NCBI RefSeq assembly: GCF_000620865.1
Contig: NZ_KK211190.1
Span: 2,770,914 to 2,834,913, forward strand
Length of the DNA stretch: 64,000 bases
Source of the DNA: Exiguobacterium sibiricum 7-3
GTDB taxonomy: Bacteria > Bacillota > Bacilli > Exiguobacteriales > Exiguobacteriaceae
Direction of reading: 5' to 3'
This document shows positions 16,964-25,722 of this stretch, in pieces. The notes under the pieces were generated by a model. That model was given only the letters and a program-made list of their open reading frames with translations. It made no database searches and was not told the origin of the DNA. Each line of letters opens with the position of its first letter. Position 1 is the first letter of the stretch. The translations under genes were made by a program, and so were the position numbers.

Positions 16964-17422
16964 ATGAATTCATTAGATTTGAAGATAATTAAGTCACTTA
17001 TGCAAGATGCCCGCATCAAGTGGTCGACGCTTGCCAAACAGGTTGGCTTATCCGCTCCTGCTACGGCTGATCGTGTTCAACGCCTGCAAGATCAAGGAAT
17101 CATCCGGCGGTTCGAGACAGTTCTCGATCCGGCTCTTCTCGGTTACGACCTTGGTGCATTCGTCGCCGTCTCCTTGGAGCGTCCCGAACACCGTGATCCA
17201 TTTTTGCAACGAGTCCAAGAGTTGCCCTATATCCTCGAATGTCATCATATCGCCGGCGAAGATGACTACCTGCTCAAAATCCGTTGTCGCAATACAGAAG
17301 AACTGGACGACATCATCACGAACCACATCAAAAGTTTACATGGCATCTCCCGGACGAAAACGACGATCATCATGCGGACATTAAAAGAATCGACGGCTTT
17401 GCCGCTGCTTCCGGAGGATTGA
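16964..17422 (+). CDS. Lrp/AsnC-family transcriptional regulator
   Basis: A 152-residue regulator. An N-terminal winged helix (LDLKIIKSLMQDARIKWSTL, AKQVGLSAPATADRVQRLQ) is followed by the RAM ligand-binding domain (residues about 65-145), with the conserved GEDDYLLKI core. Lrp-type proteins sense amino acids as octamers or dimers. A LysE-type exporter starts three bases downstream, with its ribosome binding site overlapping the lrp stop. By analogy with lrp-azlB or lysG-lysE pairs, it probably controls that exporter in response to the exported amino acid. Confidence 0.9.
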   Translation: MNSLDLKIIKSLMQDARIKWSTLAKQVGLSAPATADRVQRLQDQGIIRRFETVLDPALLGYDLGAFVAVSLERPEHRDPFLQRVQELPYILECHHIAGEDDYLLKIRCRNTEELDDIITNHIKSLHGISRTKTTIIMRTLKESTALPLLPED

Positions 17423-17425
17423 TCC

Positions 17426-18010
17426 ATGGTAATGAACGGTTTTCTGATCGGCTTCGCCATCGCAGCTCCAGTTGGACCAATCGGGTTACTCTGTATCCAA
17501 CGGACGCTTCAATTCGGTAGACGTTTCGGATTCGTTTCCGGTTTAGGCGCTGCCACAGCGGATTTAATTTATGGACTGATTGCCTTATCCGGCTTATCAC
17601 TGATTCAGCTGTTTGTGACACATACCGTTCCGCTTCAATTCGTCGGCAGTCTGTTTCTCTGTTATTTCGGTGTGAAAACACTTAAGCAGACACATGCGGT
17701 TCCGTTATCCAGGCCAACTACCTCATTAGCAGTAGCATATGGATCGACCTTACTGCTCACGTTGATGAATCCGATGACGATTCTTGCATTTTTAGCCATT
17801 CTTGCCCGTTTTCAGGATACAGCAGTATCGCCACTCAGCTTACTGATTGGAATTTTTCTCGGTTCAGCCAGTTGGTGGTTATTTTTAAGCCAGTTGATGC
17901 ATCTTCTAAAAAAACAACTTTCTCCTGCTCTCTCCCGTTCCATTCAATACTTGTCGGCTTTCTTGTTGCTGGGTTTTGGTGGATACGGATTATATGAACT
18001 TCTGATATGA
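17426..18010 (+). CDS. LysE/RhtB-family amino acid exporter
   Basis: A 194-residue protein with six hydrophobic segments. The N-terminus GFAIAAPVGPIGLLCI has the PxGP pattern of the LysE superfamily. These proteins export amino acids such as lysine, arginine, homoserine or threonine by proton exchange; the substrate is not readable. GGAGG lies eight bases before ATG 17426 and within the lrp stop region, so it is coupled to the regulator. A terminator shared with the convergent speB ends it. Confidence 0.87.
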   Translation: MVMNGFLIGFAIAAPVGPIGLLCIQRTLQFGRRFGFVSGLGAATADLIYGLIALSGLSLIQLFVTHTVPLQFVGSLFLCYFGVKTLKQTHAVPLSRPTTSLAVAYGSTLLLTLMNPMTILAFLAILARFQDTAVSPLSLLIGIFLGSASWWLFLSQLMHLLKKQLSPALSRSIQYLSAFLLLGFGGYGLYELLI

Positions 18011-18058
18011 CGAAAAAAGGTCAGATTCCGCAAAAACGGATCTGACCTTTTCGTTTTT
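18011..18058. terminator. bidirectional terminator, lysE / speB
   Basis: Stem CGAAAAAAGGTCAGATTCCG with CGGATCTGACCTTTTCG (one bulge), followed by TTTTT on the plus strand and A/T-rich on the other. Confidence 0.85.
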
Positions 18059-18929
18059 ACTTGATAAATCCAATCATCATTTCACGCAAGACCTTGGCAG
18101 CCGCGATTGCTGTCATGTCAGACTGATCATACGCCGGACAAACTTCGACGAGATCGGCTCCGATGACGTCGACATCCGCCCGTGCAATCATATGGACGAC
18201 TTCAAGTAATTCCTTTGTCGTCACGCCGCCGATTTCCTGCGTCCCGGTTCCCGGTGCCGCCGACGGATCGAGCACATCGATATCGATCGTCACGTAAACC
18301 TTTTTACCGGCAAGCTTCGGTAAAACAGCTTTTAACGGTTCGACGATTTCGTATTTAAACAAGTTGTAACCAGACGTCTTAGCCCAGTCAAACTCTTCTT
18401 TCATTCCTGAACGAATGCCGAACGAATAACAGTTTTCCGGTCCAATCAAGTTCGCGATTTTTTTGAGTGGTGTCGAGTGCGACAACGGCTCTCCTTCATA
18501 CGAATCGCGTAAATCCGTATGTGCATCAAAGTGCAACACAACAAAATCATCATAATGTTTATCGAACGCTTTGACGACCGGCCATGTGACGAGGTGTTCT
18601 CCCCCCATACCAAGCGGGAATTTCCCTGCCGTCAGCAACGAATCGACGTATTCTTCGATCATGTCGAGCGACTTTTGGGCATTGCCGAATGGCAACGGGA
18701 TATCGCCGGCATCAAACAATTTCGCATCCGCAATGTCACCGTCGAGATACGGACTGTATTCTTCGAGTCCGAGTGACACTTCACGGATCCGGGCTGGACC
18801 AAATCGTGAACCGGGACGGAAACTGACCGTCCAGTCCATCGGCATACCGTACAATACACCTTTTGCATCTTCGTGAGTCGGTTGACTCGCGATAAATACC
18901 TTACCTGAGTAAGCTTCATCAAATCGCAT
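18057..18929 (-). CDS. speB: agmatinase SpeB
   Basis: A 290-residue ureohydrolase. The binuclear Mn ligands are present in GMGGEH, HFDAHTDLRD and TIDIDVLDPS. It converts agmatine to putrescine and urea, supplying SpeE. The start MRFDEAYSGKVFIAS is the usual SpeB N-terminus; ATG 18929 lies seven bases from GGAGG, with an adjacent ATG at 18932. It is downstream of speE, as in B. subtilis. Confidence 0.94.
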   Translation of the reverse strand: MRFDEAYSGKVFIASQPTHEDAKGVLYGMPMDWTVSFRPGSRFGPARIREVSLGLEEYSPYLDGDIADAKLFDAGDIPLPFGNAQKSLDMIEEYVDSLLTAGKFPLGMGGEHLVTWPVVKAFDKHYDDFVVLHFDAHTDLRDSYEGEPLSHSTPLKKIANLIGPENCYSFGIRSGMKEEFDWAKTSGYNLFKYEIVEPLKAVLPKLAGKKVYVTIDIDVLDPSAAPGTGTQEIGGVTTKELLEVVHMIARADVDVIGADLVEVCPAYDQSDMTAIAAAKVLREMMIGFIK

Positions 18930-18951
18930 CATTATTCCTCCATTCATAGAA

Positions 18952-18981
18952 AGGAGTGCCCCTAAAAAACGGAACACTCCT
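18952..18981 (-). other. hairpin between speE and speB
   Basis: Perfect 7-bp arms AGGAGTG/CACTCCT with a 16-nt loop lie in the 61-bp gap. No clear U-tract follows, so mRNA processing or partial attenuation is as likely as termination. Confidence 0.45.
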
Positions 18982-18990
18982 GACGTTTAA

Positions 18991-19830
18991 TTAAATCGTT
19001 AAATCTTTGACGAACTTCGGTAGCGCGAATGCAGCTGTATGAAGTTCCGGTGTATAGTATTTCGTTTCGATATCGTGGAAACGTTCTGGTGCGACAGCGA
19101 GAGGATCATGTTTTTTCGATCCAATCGTAAATGTCCACAGACCACTCGGATACGTCGGAACGTTGGCAATGTAAAGTTTTGTGATCGGGAAGATTTCTTT
19201 GACGTCGCGTTGAACATCACGGATCAAGTCCGGTGTGAACCATGGGTTATCCGACTGTGCGACGAAAATACCGTCCTCTTTTAATGCTTTCGAGATTCCA
19301 GAGTAGAATCCTTTTGTGAACAGGTTGACCGCTGGACCGACCGGTTCTGTCGAATCGACCATGATGACATCATATTCATTAACAGCTTCTGCGATATGCA
19401 TGAACCCGTCTCCCACGATGACTTCAACACGTGCGTCGTCAAGACCGCCTGCAATGTTCGGTAAATATTTTTTCGAGTATTCGATGACTTTTCCGTCGAT
19501 TTCGACAAGAACCGCCTTCTCAACCGATGGGTGTTTTAAGACTTCACGGATGACTCCGCCGTCTCCTCCACCCACGACCAAAACTGATTTTGGGTTCGGG
19601 TGCGTAAAGAGTGGAACGTGTGCGACCATTTCGTGATAGACAAACTCATCACGATCTGTCGTCATGACCATTCCGTCAAGTAACAACATTGTACCGAACT
19701 CGTCCGTCTCAACCATCTCCAGGCGTTGAAACTCCGTTTGTTCGCTCTCATAAACGTGGTTGACACGGAATGTGATACCGTAATCTTCCGTTTGGTGTTC
19801 CGTGAACCATAACTTTAATTTTTGTTCCAT
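18991..19830 (-). CDS. speE: spermidine synthase SpeE
   Basis: A 279-residue aminopropyltransferase. The decarboxylated-SAM site is [15 protein letters not shown]; the catalytic Asp region is [15 protein letters not shown], and [16 protein letters not shown] precedes it. It transfers aminopropyl from decarboxylated SAM to putrescine. It is first of the speE-speB pair, with AAAGGGG before ATG 19830. No speD is seen in the window. Confidence 0.94.
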   Translation of the reverse strand: MEQKLKLWFTEHQTEDYGITFRVNHVYESEQTEFQRLEMVETDEFGTMLLLDGMVMTTDRDEFVYHEMVAHVPLFTHPNPKSVLVVGGGDGGVIREVLKHPSVEKAVLVEIDGKVIEYSKKYLPNIAGGLDDARVEVIVGDGFMHIAEAVNEYDVIMVDSTEPVGPAVNLFTKGFYSGISKALKEDGIFVAQSDNPWFTPDLIRDVQRDVKEIFPITKLYIANVPTYPSGLWTFTIGSKKHDPLAVAPERFHDIETKYYTPELHTAAFALPKFVKDLTI

Positions 19831-19973
19831 TTGCGATAGAACCCCTTTCTTTCATCAAGACAAAAGTTGTTCGTATGCGAGTGGCGTTTACGGCGCTTCT
19901 TAATCATACAAATGCGAGTATACCGAACTTTGAAAGAAACTTCTATATAATTCGAAAAGATTCGCCTGTTTTT

Positions 19974-20648
19974 TTAGTCGACGACCGTGACGATTTCATC
20001 CAGGCACCGACGCTGTTTCGCTCGTTTCGGTTCATCCGCCCGATAGCCAAATGCAACCATGACAGGTACGGTGAAAACCGATCGGTCGAGCACACCGTGC
20101 CGTTCCAGAATTTGTTCCACTGCCTGTTGATCAAATCCTTCAATCGGACAAGAGTCGATTCCGATTTGCGCTGCGGTCGACATCATGTTTCCAAGTGCGA
20201 TATAGGCCTGTTTCGCAGACCAATCCGCCATCGCCTTTTCATTATCCCCAATCTTGAAATCTTCTTCGAGGAACAGACCGTATCGTTTTGTGCGACCGGC
20301 TTTTGCTTCCTCCGACAGACCTAACAGATCCATCATGTGCGTCACATGTTCCCCGTCCGGTTGCATCTGTTTCCCTGTCCGGGCAAGGAAAATGACATAG
20401 TGGCTCGCCGTCGGCAATTGACCTTGTGCTCCCCAGGCAACGTCCCGAATTTCATTTCGAACGGCTTCGTTTTGAATGACGAGCAGATTCCACGGTTCGT
20501 ATCCGAAAGAGCTCGGTGAAAGACGTGCCGTCTCTAAAATAAATGAAAAATCTTCTTCTGTTATTTTTTTTGTTGAATCAAATGATTTGGTCGCATGACG
20601 GAACTGAAAAGCATCGATAATCTGTTGTTTTGTTTGATCGTGATTCAT
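19974..20648 (-). CDS. NAD(P)H-dependent nitroreductase family flavoprotein
   Basis: A 224-residue FMN-dependent oxidoreductase of the NfsB-like family: AFQFRHATKSFD at the N-terminus, LSPSSFGYEPWNLLVI for FMN binding, and GIDSCPIEGFD in the C-terminal part. Such enzymes reduce quinones, nitro compounds or flavins; the natural substrate is unknown. It is monocistronic with its own promoter. Confidence 0.88.
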   Translation of the reverse strand: MNHDQTKQQIIDAFQFRHATKSFDSTKKITEEDFSFILETARLSPSSFGYEPWNLLVIQNEAVRNEIRDVAWGAQGQLPTASHYVIFLARTGKQMQPDGEHVTHMMDLLGLSEEAKAGRTKRYGLFLEEDFKIGDNEKAMADWSAKQAYIALGNMMSTAAQIGIDSCPIEGFDQQAVEQILERHGVLDRSVFTVPVMVAFGYRADEPKRAKQRRCLDEIVTVVD

Positions 20649-20666
20649 GAGTGATTCCCCCTACGT

Positions 20667-20695
20667 AATATAATGACTACCTGATACGATATCAA
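20667..20695 (-). promoter_or_regulatory. nitroreductase promoter
   Basis: Minus-strand -35 TTGATA (20690-20695), 17-bp spacer, -10 TATATT (20667-20672). The -35 overlaps GATATCGTATC, an imperfect palindrome that could be an operator. Confidence 0.65.
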
Positions 20696-20943
20696 ACCCG
20701 TTTCACTTCGTCTGTTTTTTTGCTTCATCAATGTATCTGAAATGCATGTTACAAAACAGAAGAACCGGGAAATAATAAATAATTCAACTTTTTCATTCTG
20801 TGTGTTCCATCAATTCAAAGGCTTCATTCCAGGGTTTTTCTAGATTACACCGCTTTGTTTCTCGCCCCATCACTTTCCATCATTACCCATTTTAGTTTGC
20901 CAGTCCGTTCCATCTTTGTTACGGTTAGAACTTGCGTGATTAG

Positions 20944-20969
20944 GTTTTGTTTTCAAATGACGCGGGTAT
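20944..20969 (+). promoter_or_regulatory. sigma-B-like promoter of the BCCT transporter
   Basis: GTTTTG (20944-20949), 14-bp spacer, GGGTAT (20964-20969); the general-stress consensus is GTTTAA-N12-14-GGGTAT. The upstream AG completes AGGTTT. The gene encodes an osmolyte transporter, which fits general-stress control. Confidence 0.68.
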
Positions 20970-21036
20970 TACTAATGTCGTTGTCTAAATGAGTTACAAA
21001 ACTACATGTAAAATTCGAAAGAAGGTGTTGAACACG

Positions 21037-22593
21037 ATGGAAAATAAACGAAAAAGTAAGATCACGAATGTCTTTATTGTCTCCGTCATTTTCTGTGTGC
21101 TCTTTACCATATGGGGAATCTTGCCTGAGTCACTGATTGGTGCTGCAAATCTCGGAAATGTCACAGGCATTGCTCAAAACTTTATCTCAAACGGTTTTGG
21201 TTGGCTCTACCTTCTCGGGATGAGTGCCTTTTTGTTAATTGCCATCTTTCTCATTTTTTCCCGTTTCGGTTCAATCCGACTCGGTAAGGACTCCGATCGT
21301 CCGGAGTACGGACTCATTTCCTGGTTCGCGATGCTGTTTAGCGCCGGCATGGGAATTGGTCTTGTGTTTTGGGGTGTTTCGGAACCACTAACTCACTTCC
21401 ATACGCCGCCGGTTGCAACCGACGACCCGACAGAAGCAGCGCGCCTCGCGATGCGTTATTCATTTTTCCACTGGGGTCTTCATCCATGGGCTCTTTATGC
21501 CATTGTTGGTCTTGCCATCGCCTACTCGACGTTCCGCAAAGGACGTCCTGCAACGATTGGTGATACCGTTGCTTCCCTGATGAAACCGAAGTACGAAGCG
21601 GCCGGTAAAGGAACGGTTGAAGTACTTGCCATTGTAGCTACGGCATTTGGTGTTGCCACGTCACTCGGTCTCGGAGCCCAACAAATTTCAGGTGGACTTC
21701 ACTTCCTTGTCGACGGCATCCCGAACTCCTTCATGACCCAATTAATCATCATTTTAGTCGTATCCGTCCTCTATATGATGAGTGCCGCTTCCGGTCTTGA
21801 TAAAGGAATCGTCCGCTTGAGCAACGCCAACATTGTCTTGGCGATTCTCTTGATGGTTGGGGTTCTGTTCCTCGGACCGTTCAGCTTCATCATGGATCTA
21901 TTTGTTCAAACGACAGGTGCTTACTTGCAAAACCTACCGACCATGAGCTTCCGGGCATCTGCCTTTAATCCGGATGAACGCGGCTGGATCAACGCCTGGA
22001 CGATCTTCTACTGGGCATGGTGGATTTCTTGGTCACCATTCGTCGGAACGTTTATCGCCCGTGTCTCAAAAGGACGGACGATTCGTGAATTTGTTCTTGG
22101 AATCGTTTTGATTCCGACGATTTTCGGATTGCTGTGGTTCTCTGTTTTCGGTGGATCGGCGATTTGGAATGAACTGTTCAACAGCGTCGATCTCATTTCA
22201 ACGGTCAACGATAAAGGGGTCGAAACCGGTATGTTCGCCTTGTTCGAAACATTCGGTGGTCTCGGAACGTTCCTCAGCATCATTGCTGTCTTCTTGATCA
22301 CGACGTTCTTCATCACGTCTGCCGATTCGGCGACATACGTCCTCGGAATGTTGTCTTCCGGCGGTAGTCTGTTGCCGAGTCTCCGCATCAAATTGACATG
22401 GGGAATCATCCAGTCGTCAATCGCAGCTGTTCTCTTGTACGCAGGCGGACTCAGCGCCTTGCAGGCCGCAGCTGTCCTTGCCGCCTTCCCGTTCATCTTC
22501 GTTGTCGGGATGATGGTCATTGCCCTGTTCATGGATCTGTCCAATGAACCGGATGCTGCGAAATCAGAAGAAGATTTGAAAAAAGAAGCGTAA
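21037..22593 (+). CDS. opuD: BCCT-family glycine betaine transporter (OpuD-like)
   Basis: A 518-residue, 12-helix betaine/carnitine/choline transporter. The family signature WTIFYWAWWISWSPFVGTFIAR is present, along with GMGIGLVFWGVSEP. It takes up glycine betaine or a related compatible solute with Na+ under osmotic stress. The start is ATG 21037 with AAGGTG upstream; the frame is open 16 codons earlier. The C-terminal tail is short and acidic/basic (SEEDLKKEA). The sigma-B-like promoter supports a stress role; exact substrate is uncertain. Confidence 0.87.
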   Translation: MENKRKSKITNVFIVSVIFCVLFTIWGILPESLIGAANLGNVTGIAQNFISNGFGWLYLLGMSAFLLIAIFLIFSRFGSIRLGKDSDRPEYGLISWFAMLFSAGMGIGLVFWGVSEPLTHFHTPPVATDDPTEAARLAMRYSFFHWGLHPWALYAIVGLAIAYSTFRKGRPATIGDTVASLMKPKYEAAGKGTVEVLAIVATAFGVATSLGLGAQQISGGLHFLVDGIPNSFMTQLIIILVVSVLYMMSAASGLDKGIVRLSNANIVLAILLMVGVLFLGPFSFIMDLFVQTTGAYLQNLPTMSFRASAFNPDERGWINAWTIFYWAWWISWSPFVGTFIARVSKGRTIREFVLGIVLIPTIFGLLWFSVFGGSAIWNELFNSVDLISTVNDKGVETGMFALFETFGGLGTFLSIIAVFLITTFFITSADSATYVLGMLSSGGSLLPSLRIKLTWGIIQSSIAAVLLYAGGLSALQAAAVLAAFPFIFVVGMMVIALFMDLSNEPDAAKSEEDLKKEA

Positions 22594-22601
22594 CTGCAGT
22601 C

Positions 22602-22640
22602 AGCCCCTGCCTTCCGTCATGCGGAAGACAGGGGCTTTTT
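22602..22640 (+). terminator. Rho-independent terminator of the BCCT gene
   Basis: AGCCCCTG-C-CTTCCG stem pairing with CGGAAGA-CAGGGGCT, followed by TTTTT. Confidence 0.9.
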
Positions 22641-22672
22641 GGTATGCTGAAGATAAGAAAAGAGGTGAGGAC

Positions 22673-23515
22673 TTGCGGCTCAGAAAAAAATGGTTCATTC
22701 CACTCGGAATTATCGCTCTCAGCAGCTTGTTTTTGTACCGGGAAAACAATCAAATCGACACGACGGCAGTAACAGTCCAATCGGATAAACTACCTGCCGC
22801 GTTTAATGATTATACGATTTTACAGATCGCCGATCTCCATGGTAAATCATTTGGTTCCCGTCAAAAGGTTCTTTTGAAAAAAGTAAATAAACTAAAGCCG
22901 GATCTCATTTTAATGACCGGTGACTTGATTGATTCAAGACGGAATGGAGAAGAAGAAGCACTCCTGCTCATGAAACAACTGACTCCTGACTATCCGGTTT
23001 ATTTCGTGACAGGCAATCATGAAGTCCGTCTGAATTTGACGATTTTACCGAAGCTTGAACGCCTCGGCGTCACTGTCCTTCGAAATACGTCTGTTCCGCT
23101 CGAACGAAGCGGTCAGTTCATTGAGTTACTTGGAATTGATGATCCGACGACGACCCGTTGGAGTGAAGGTCTGCAGGAGCCGGACGGTATCCGAAAGAGC
23201 CTCGATCAAGCCCAGTCGACCGCCGATACCCGTGCTTTCCAATTGTTGATGGCACATCGTCCGGAGTATTTGCCGTTGTATGCGGAACGGAAAGTTGATT
23301 TGGTATTATCCGGTCATGCCCATGGCGGACAGATCCGTCTACCGTTCACAGACGGGATGTATGCACCGGGTCAAGGATTTTTCCCTGAGTTGACAGCCGG
23401 ACAGCATGTGATGGAGAACACACGGCTGATCATCAGTCGCGGGCTCGGCAACAGCTTATTTCCGTTTCGAATTTTTAATCATCCCGAGTTGATTGTCGTG
23501 ACGTTACGCACGTGA
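22673..23515 (+). CDS. membrane-anchored metallophosphatase (YkuE-like)
   Basis: A 280-residue protein with an N-terminal anchor (KKWFIPLGIIALSSLFLY) and a calcineurin-like phosphoesterase domain. Metal motifs in order: IADLHG, GDLID, TGNHE, AHRPEY, GHAHGGQ. YkuE-type enzymes act outside the membrane, and lipid or wall-precursor phosphates are possible substrates. The start is TTG 22673, five bases after GAGGTG; no ATG fits. A TGGTATGCT extended -10 lies 20 bp downstream of the previous terminator, so it probably has its own promoter. Confidence 0.83.
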   Translation: MRLRKKWFIPLGIIALSSLFLYRENNQIDTTAVTVQSDKLPAAFNDYTILQIADLHGKSFGSRQKVLLKKVNKLKPDLILMTGDLIDSRRNGEEEALLLMKQLTPDYPVYFVTGNHEVRLNLTILPKLERLGVTVLRNTSVPLERSGQFIELLGIDDPTTTRWSEGLQEPDGIRKSLDQAQSTADTRAFQLLMAHRPEYLPLYAERKVDLVLSGHAHGGQIRLPFTDGMYAPGQGFFPELTAGQHVMENTRLIISRGLGNSLFPFRIFNHPELIVVTLRT

Positions 23516-23521
23516 TCAATC

Positions 23522-23562
23522 AAAAAAAGTGCCAACTCTTTCACAGAGTCGGCACTTTTTTT
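23522..23562. terminator. bidirectional terminator, metallophosphatase / ywhD
   Basis: Stem AAAAAAGTGCC(AACTCT)/(AGAGTC)GGCACTTTTTT between convergent genes; A-run and T-run serve both strands. Confidence 0.9.
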
Positions 23563-24055
23563 AAGCGAGTGCTTCATGCAATTCTGGTTCAGCATTTTCC
23601 CACATCTCCGGTTTGTGTGTCTGCAGGAAATCACGCAACAAGTGTTTTGATGTCTCATCCATATGATCGACGACAATCCGTCCTTTTAACGATTTATCCA
23701 TCTTATTGACATGATCCGCTAAAATCTTAAAGCCGCGCCGTGCTTCGACATCGACTAACAGGTCACATGCTGCAACGCCACCGTAATAAAAGCCTTCCGG
23801 TTTCCGTCCAACCGTCACCCAAACGATCCAGTACAGCTTTCCGTTTGGGGAATCCGCCTTGTCCGTCGTGAATTTAATCCGTTTCTCGATTGCTGCTTTC
23901 GCATGCATGGCACCCATATCGATGTAGGCTTCGCCGTCTTCCGGCGAGATGATGACAGGTGACATGCTGTTCAGACTAAGTGTACCGACACCAAATCCAC
24001 CATGCCCGTCCGTTGAGTTATCTGAAATGATATTGAAGTTGATTTTCTTTTCCAT
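23561..24055 (-). CDS. ywhD: YwhD family protein
   Basis: A 164-residue soluble protein beginning FNIISDNSTDGHGGFGVGTLSL, the family's conserved start, with LYWIVWVTVGR and GFYYGGVAACDL mid-protein. YwhD is conserved in Bacillales with no established function; the residue pattern suggests an alpha/beta fold with conserved Asp and Gly near the N-terminus. In B. subtilis it lies beside ywhB and speE-speB, also present within 6 kb here. Confidence 0.87.
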   Translation of the reverse strand: MEKKINFNIISDNSTDGHGGFGVGTLSLNSMSPVIISPEDGEAYIDMGAMHAKAAIEKRIKFTTDKADSPNGKLYWIVWVTVGRKPEGFYYGGVAACDLLVDVEARRGFKILADHVNKMDKSLKGRIVVDHMDETSKHLLRDFLQTHKPEMWENAEPELHEALA

Positions 24056-24125
24056 CGTTTACTTGTCCCCTTTTACTACTGTTGTCTCTATCATACCGCA
24101 TCCAACAGTCGGTGCAAGCCTTCGT

Positions 24126-24653
24126 TTACCGCTTGAGCGTCTCCAGCTGCTCCCGGGTGACACGACGGATTGTCGGTAAGCGCAGACACTCGAGGGACGT
24201 AAGTTCTTCATGTGCGGGTGGATTCAACTCCTCCAGTTGCACTAACGCCTGGTCATACAACGTTTGCGATGCGCGACCGAATAAAATAATCCGCTCCAGC
24301 GATGAACATTTGGAACGGATGGCCCGTAATTGCTTGGCCAGTTCCCGAATCCGCTCTGTCAACTCGTCTTCAATCTCAGGTGTTGGTTTTCGATTTTGAA
24401 AAATCGGCTTGAAACGAATATCATCACGTAACAATGTCAACATCCCGTAGCGCTTTGCTTCTTCATTTCCGACAAGAGCCGCCAAGTCCTTGTCCGTCAC
24501 AAGACGTCCGAATGGAATGTTTTGATCAAACAAGACATCTGCGACTTCGAGACCTTTTGCGCCTGATAACGGGTATGTGTTGTCTTCTGGTAAAGCGCGG
24601 TCAAAAATCAGTAGCGTATGGATTTTTTTTCGAATCACCGGTTCCATTTCCAT
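24126..24653 (-). CDS. unrecognised 175-residue protein
   Basis: A soluble protein with no family I can name. It has a conserved-looking N-terminus (HTLLIFDRALPEDNTYPLSGAKG), a charged helical middle (about 90-120) and RIILFGRASQTLYDQAL followed by PPAHEELTSLECLRLP. The phrase order (DR..., LFGR.S..., PPAHEEL) hints distantly at enzymes that recognise a base or nucleotide, but the match is too weak to name. GAGGTGA lies four bases before the ATG. It lies 70 bp upstream of ywhD, so the two may be cotranscribed. Confidence 0.75.
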   Translation of the reverse strand: MEMEPVIRKKIHTLLIFDRALPEDNTYPLSGAKGLEVADVLFDQNIPFGRLVTDKDLAALVGNEEAKRYGMLTLLRDDIRFKPIFQNRKPTPEIEDELTERIRELAKQLRAIRSKCSSLERIILFGRASQTLYDQALVQLEELNPPAHEELTSLECLRLPTIRRVTREQLETLKR

Positions 24654-24751
24654 GCCTTCACCTCATCCTCATCATTTCTTAATATAAGTACTTCTTGCTT
24701 ACGACAGGCTACTCCTGTCTATACCCTTCTTTTTCGATTTCCATGTACCGT

Positions 24752-24782
24752 TTGACGGAACCCGTGTGACATACGGTATACT
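24752..24782 (+). promoter_or_regulatory. promoter of the tautomerase gene, long spacer
   Basis: TTGACG (24752-24757) and TATACT (24777-24782) are separated by 19 bp, longer than the normal 17. TACCGT/ACGGTA inverted arms (24746-24751, 24773-24778) flank the spacer. Confidence 0.5.
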
Positions 24783-24821
24783 GATGGCGTATTGTACTTA
24801 TGCTAGAAGGAGGAATCTGAT

Positions 24822-25007
24822 ATGCCTTACGTTACAGTCAAGATGTTAGCCGGACGTACCGTTGAACAAAAACGTGCTTTGATCGAAAAAGTCACAGCAG
24901 CCGTGTCCGAATCTGTTGATGCTCCAAAAGAAAACGTCACTGTCTTCATCGAAGAGATGGAGAAAACCGATTATGGTCAAGCTGGCGTCATGTTCGCGGA
25001 TAAATAA
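24822..25007 (+). CDS. ywhB: 4-oxalocrotonate tautomerase family protein (YwhB-like)
   Basis: A 61-residue tautomerase, standard 4-OT length. Pro2 becomes the catalytic N-terminal proline after Met removal (MPYVTVKMLAGRT); Arg12 and the C-terminal hydrophobic FADK region fit the hexameric fold. It interconverts keto and enol forms of 2-oxo acids; the natural substrate of YwhB-type proteins is not settled. Strong AAGGAGG seven bases before the ATG, own promoter, hairpin after the stop. Confidence 0.9.
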   Translation: MPYVTVKMLAGRTVEQKRALIEKVTAAVSESVDAPKENVTVFIEEMEKTDYGQAGVMFADK

Positions 25008-25015
25008 ACACTTTT

Positions 25016-25048
25016 CAGGAGGAACGATCTAACCCGTCGTTCCTCCTG
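25016..25048 (+). terminator. hairpin after the tautomerase gene
   Basis: Perfect 12-bp stem CAGGAGGAACGA/TCGTTCCTCCTG with 9-nt loop. The T-run is weak, so termination may be partial and allow read-through to the next gene. Confidence 0.65.
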
Positions 25049-25082
25049 TTCCATATACTTATCACAGGAAGGATGAATCATC

Positions 25083-25712
25083 ATGGCAACAGTAAGCTTA
25101 CTTGGAGCAACAGGACGTACAGGACGCCCTTTACTAGATCGTTTATTGGAGAAAGGACATGAAGTCCGGGTCCTCGTTCGATCGGAACAACATGGACTGC
25201 CTGACCATCCCCACTTGACGATTCTCAAAGGAGATGCGACTGATGCAGACGATCTCGAACGGGTCATCGAGGGGACGACTGCCGTCTTCAGCTGTTTAGG
25301 AACCGATCAAAAACAAATTCTTTCCGTTGCAGTTCCCCACCTCATCATTAAGATGAAGGAACAACAGATCGAACGGATTGTTTTCGTAGGAACGGCCGGC
25401 ATCCTTGATGCTTCAGAAGAACCGGGAAAATATCGTTTCCAGTCCAGTGAATCCCGCCGCCGCTCGACCATCGCGGCTGAAGATCATCTCAAAGCCTACT
25501 TGACGTTAAAAGACGCGGATGTCGACTATACCATTATTTGTCCGACACAACTCGTCGAAGAAGACGCGATTGAGGACGTCTTGATTGAATCCAATCGATT
25601 CACCCACGAAACCGGTCCAATCCCACGGATCAATGTCGCCCGCTTCGCTTACGAAGTTTACGATGAAGGGCTGTTCCATCGCGAACGGGTTGGAATTGCT
25701 TCACGCGGCTAA
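25083..25712 (+). CDS. NAD(P)-binding atypical SDR (NmrA/YwnB-like)
   Basis: A 209-residue protein with the nucleotide motif GATGRTG at residues 8-14 and an atypical SDR core (VFSCLGTDQ, IVFVGTAGI, YTIICPTQL). The short length and missing YxxxK place it with NAD(P)H-binding epimerase-like proteins such as YwnB or flavin-reductase-like proteins. Function unknown. GGAAGGA precedes the ATG. Confidence 0.83.
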   Translation: MATVSLLGATGRTGRPLLDRLLEKGHEVRVLVRSEQHGLPDHPHLTILKGDATDADDLERVIEGTTAVFSCLGTDQKQILSVAVPHLIIKMKEQQIERIVFVGTAGILDASEEPGKYRFQSSESRRRSTIAAEDHLKAYLTLKDADVDYTIICPTQLVEEDAIEDVLIESNRFTHETGPIPRINVARFAYEVYDEGLFHRERVGIASRG

Positions 25713-25722
25713 AAGTATCGGA

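Larger units (their letters stand above)
20649..21036. other. divergent intergenic region, nitroreductase / BCCT transporter
   Basis: No gene seen. It holds the nitroreductase promoter at its left end and the sigma-B-like promoter of the BCCT gene near 20944-20969. The middle (about 20700-20930) shows no structure I can interpret. Confidence 0.5.

Noticed and set aside
22008-22544. 178-codon open frame on the minus strand
   Set aside because: Lies wholly inside the BCCT transporter gene; the product is low-complexity and has no ribosome binding site.
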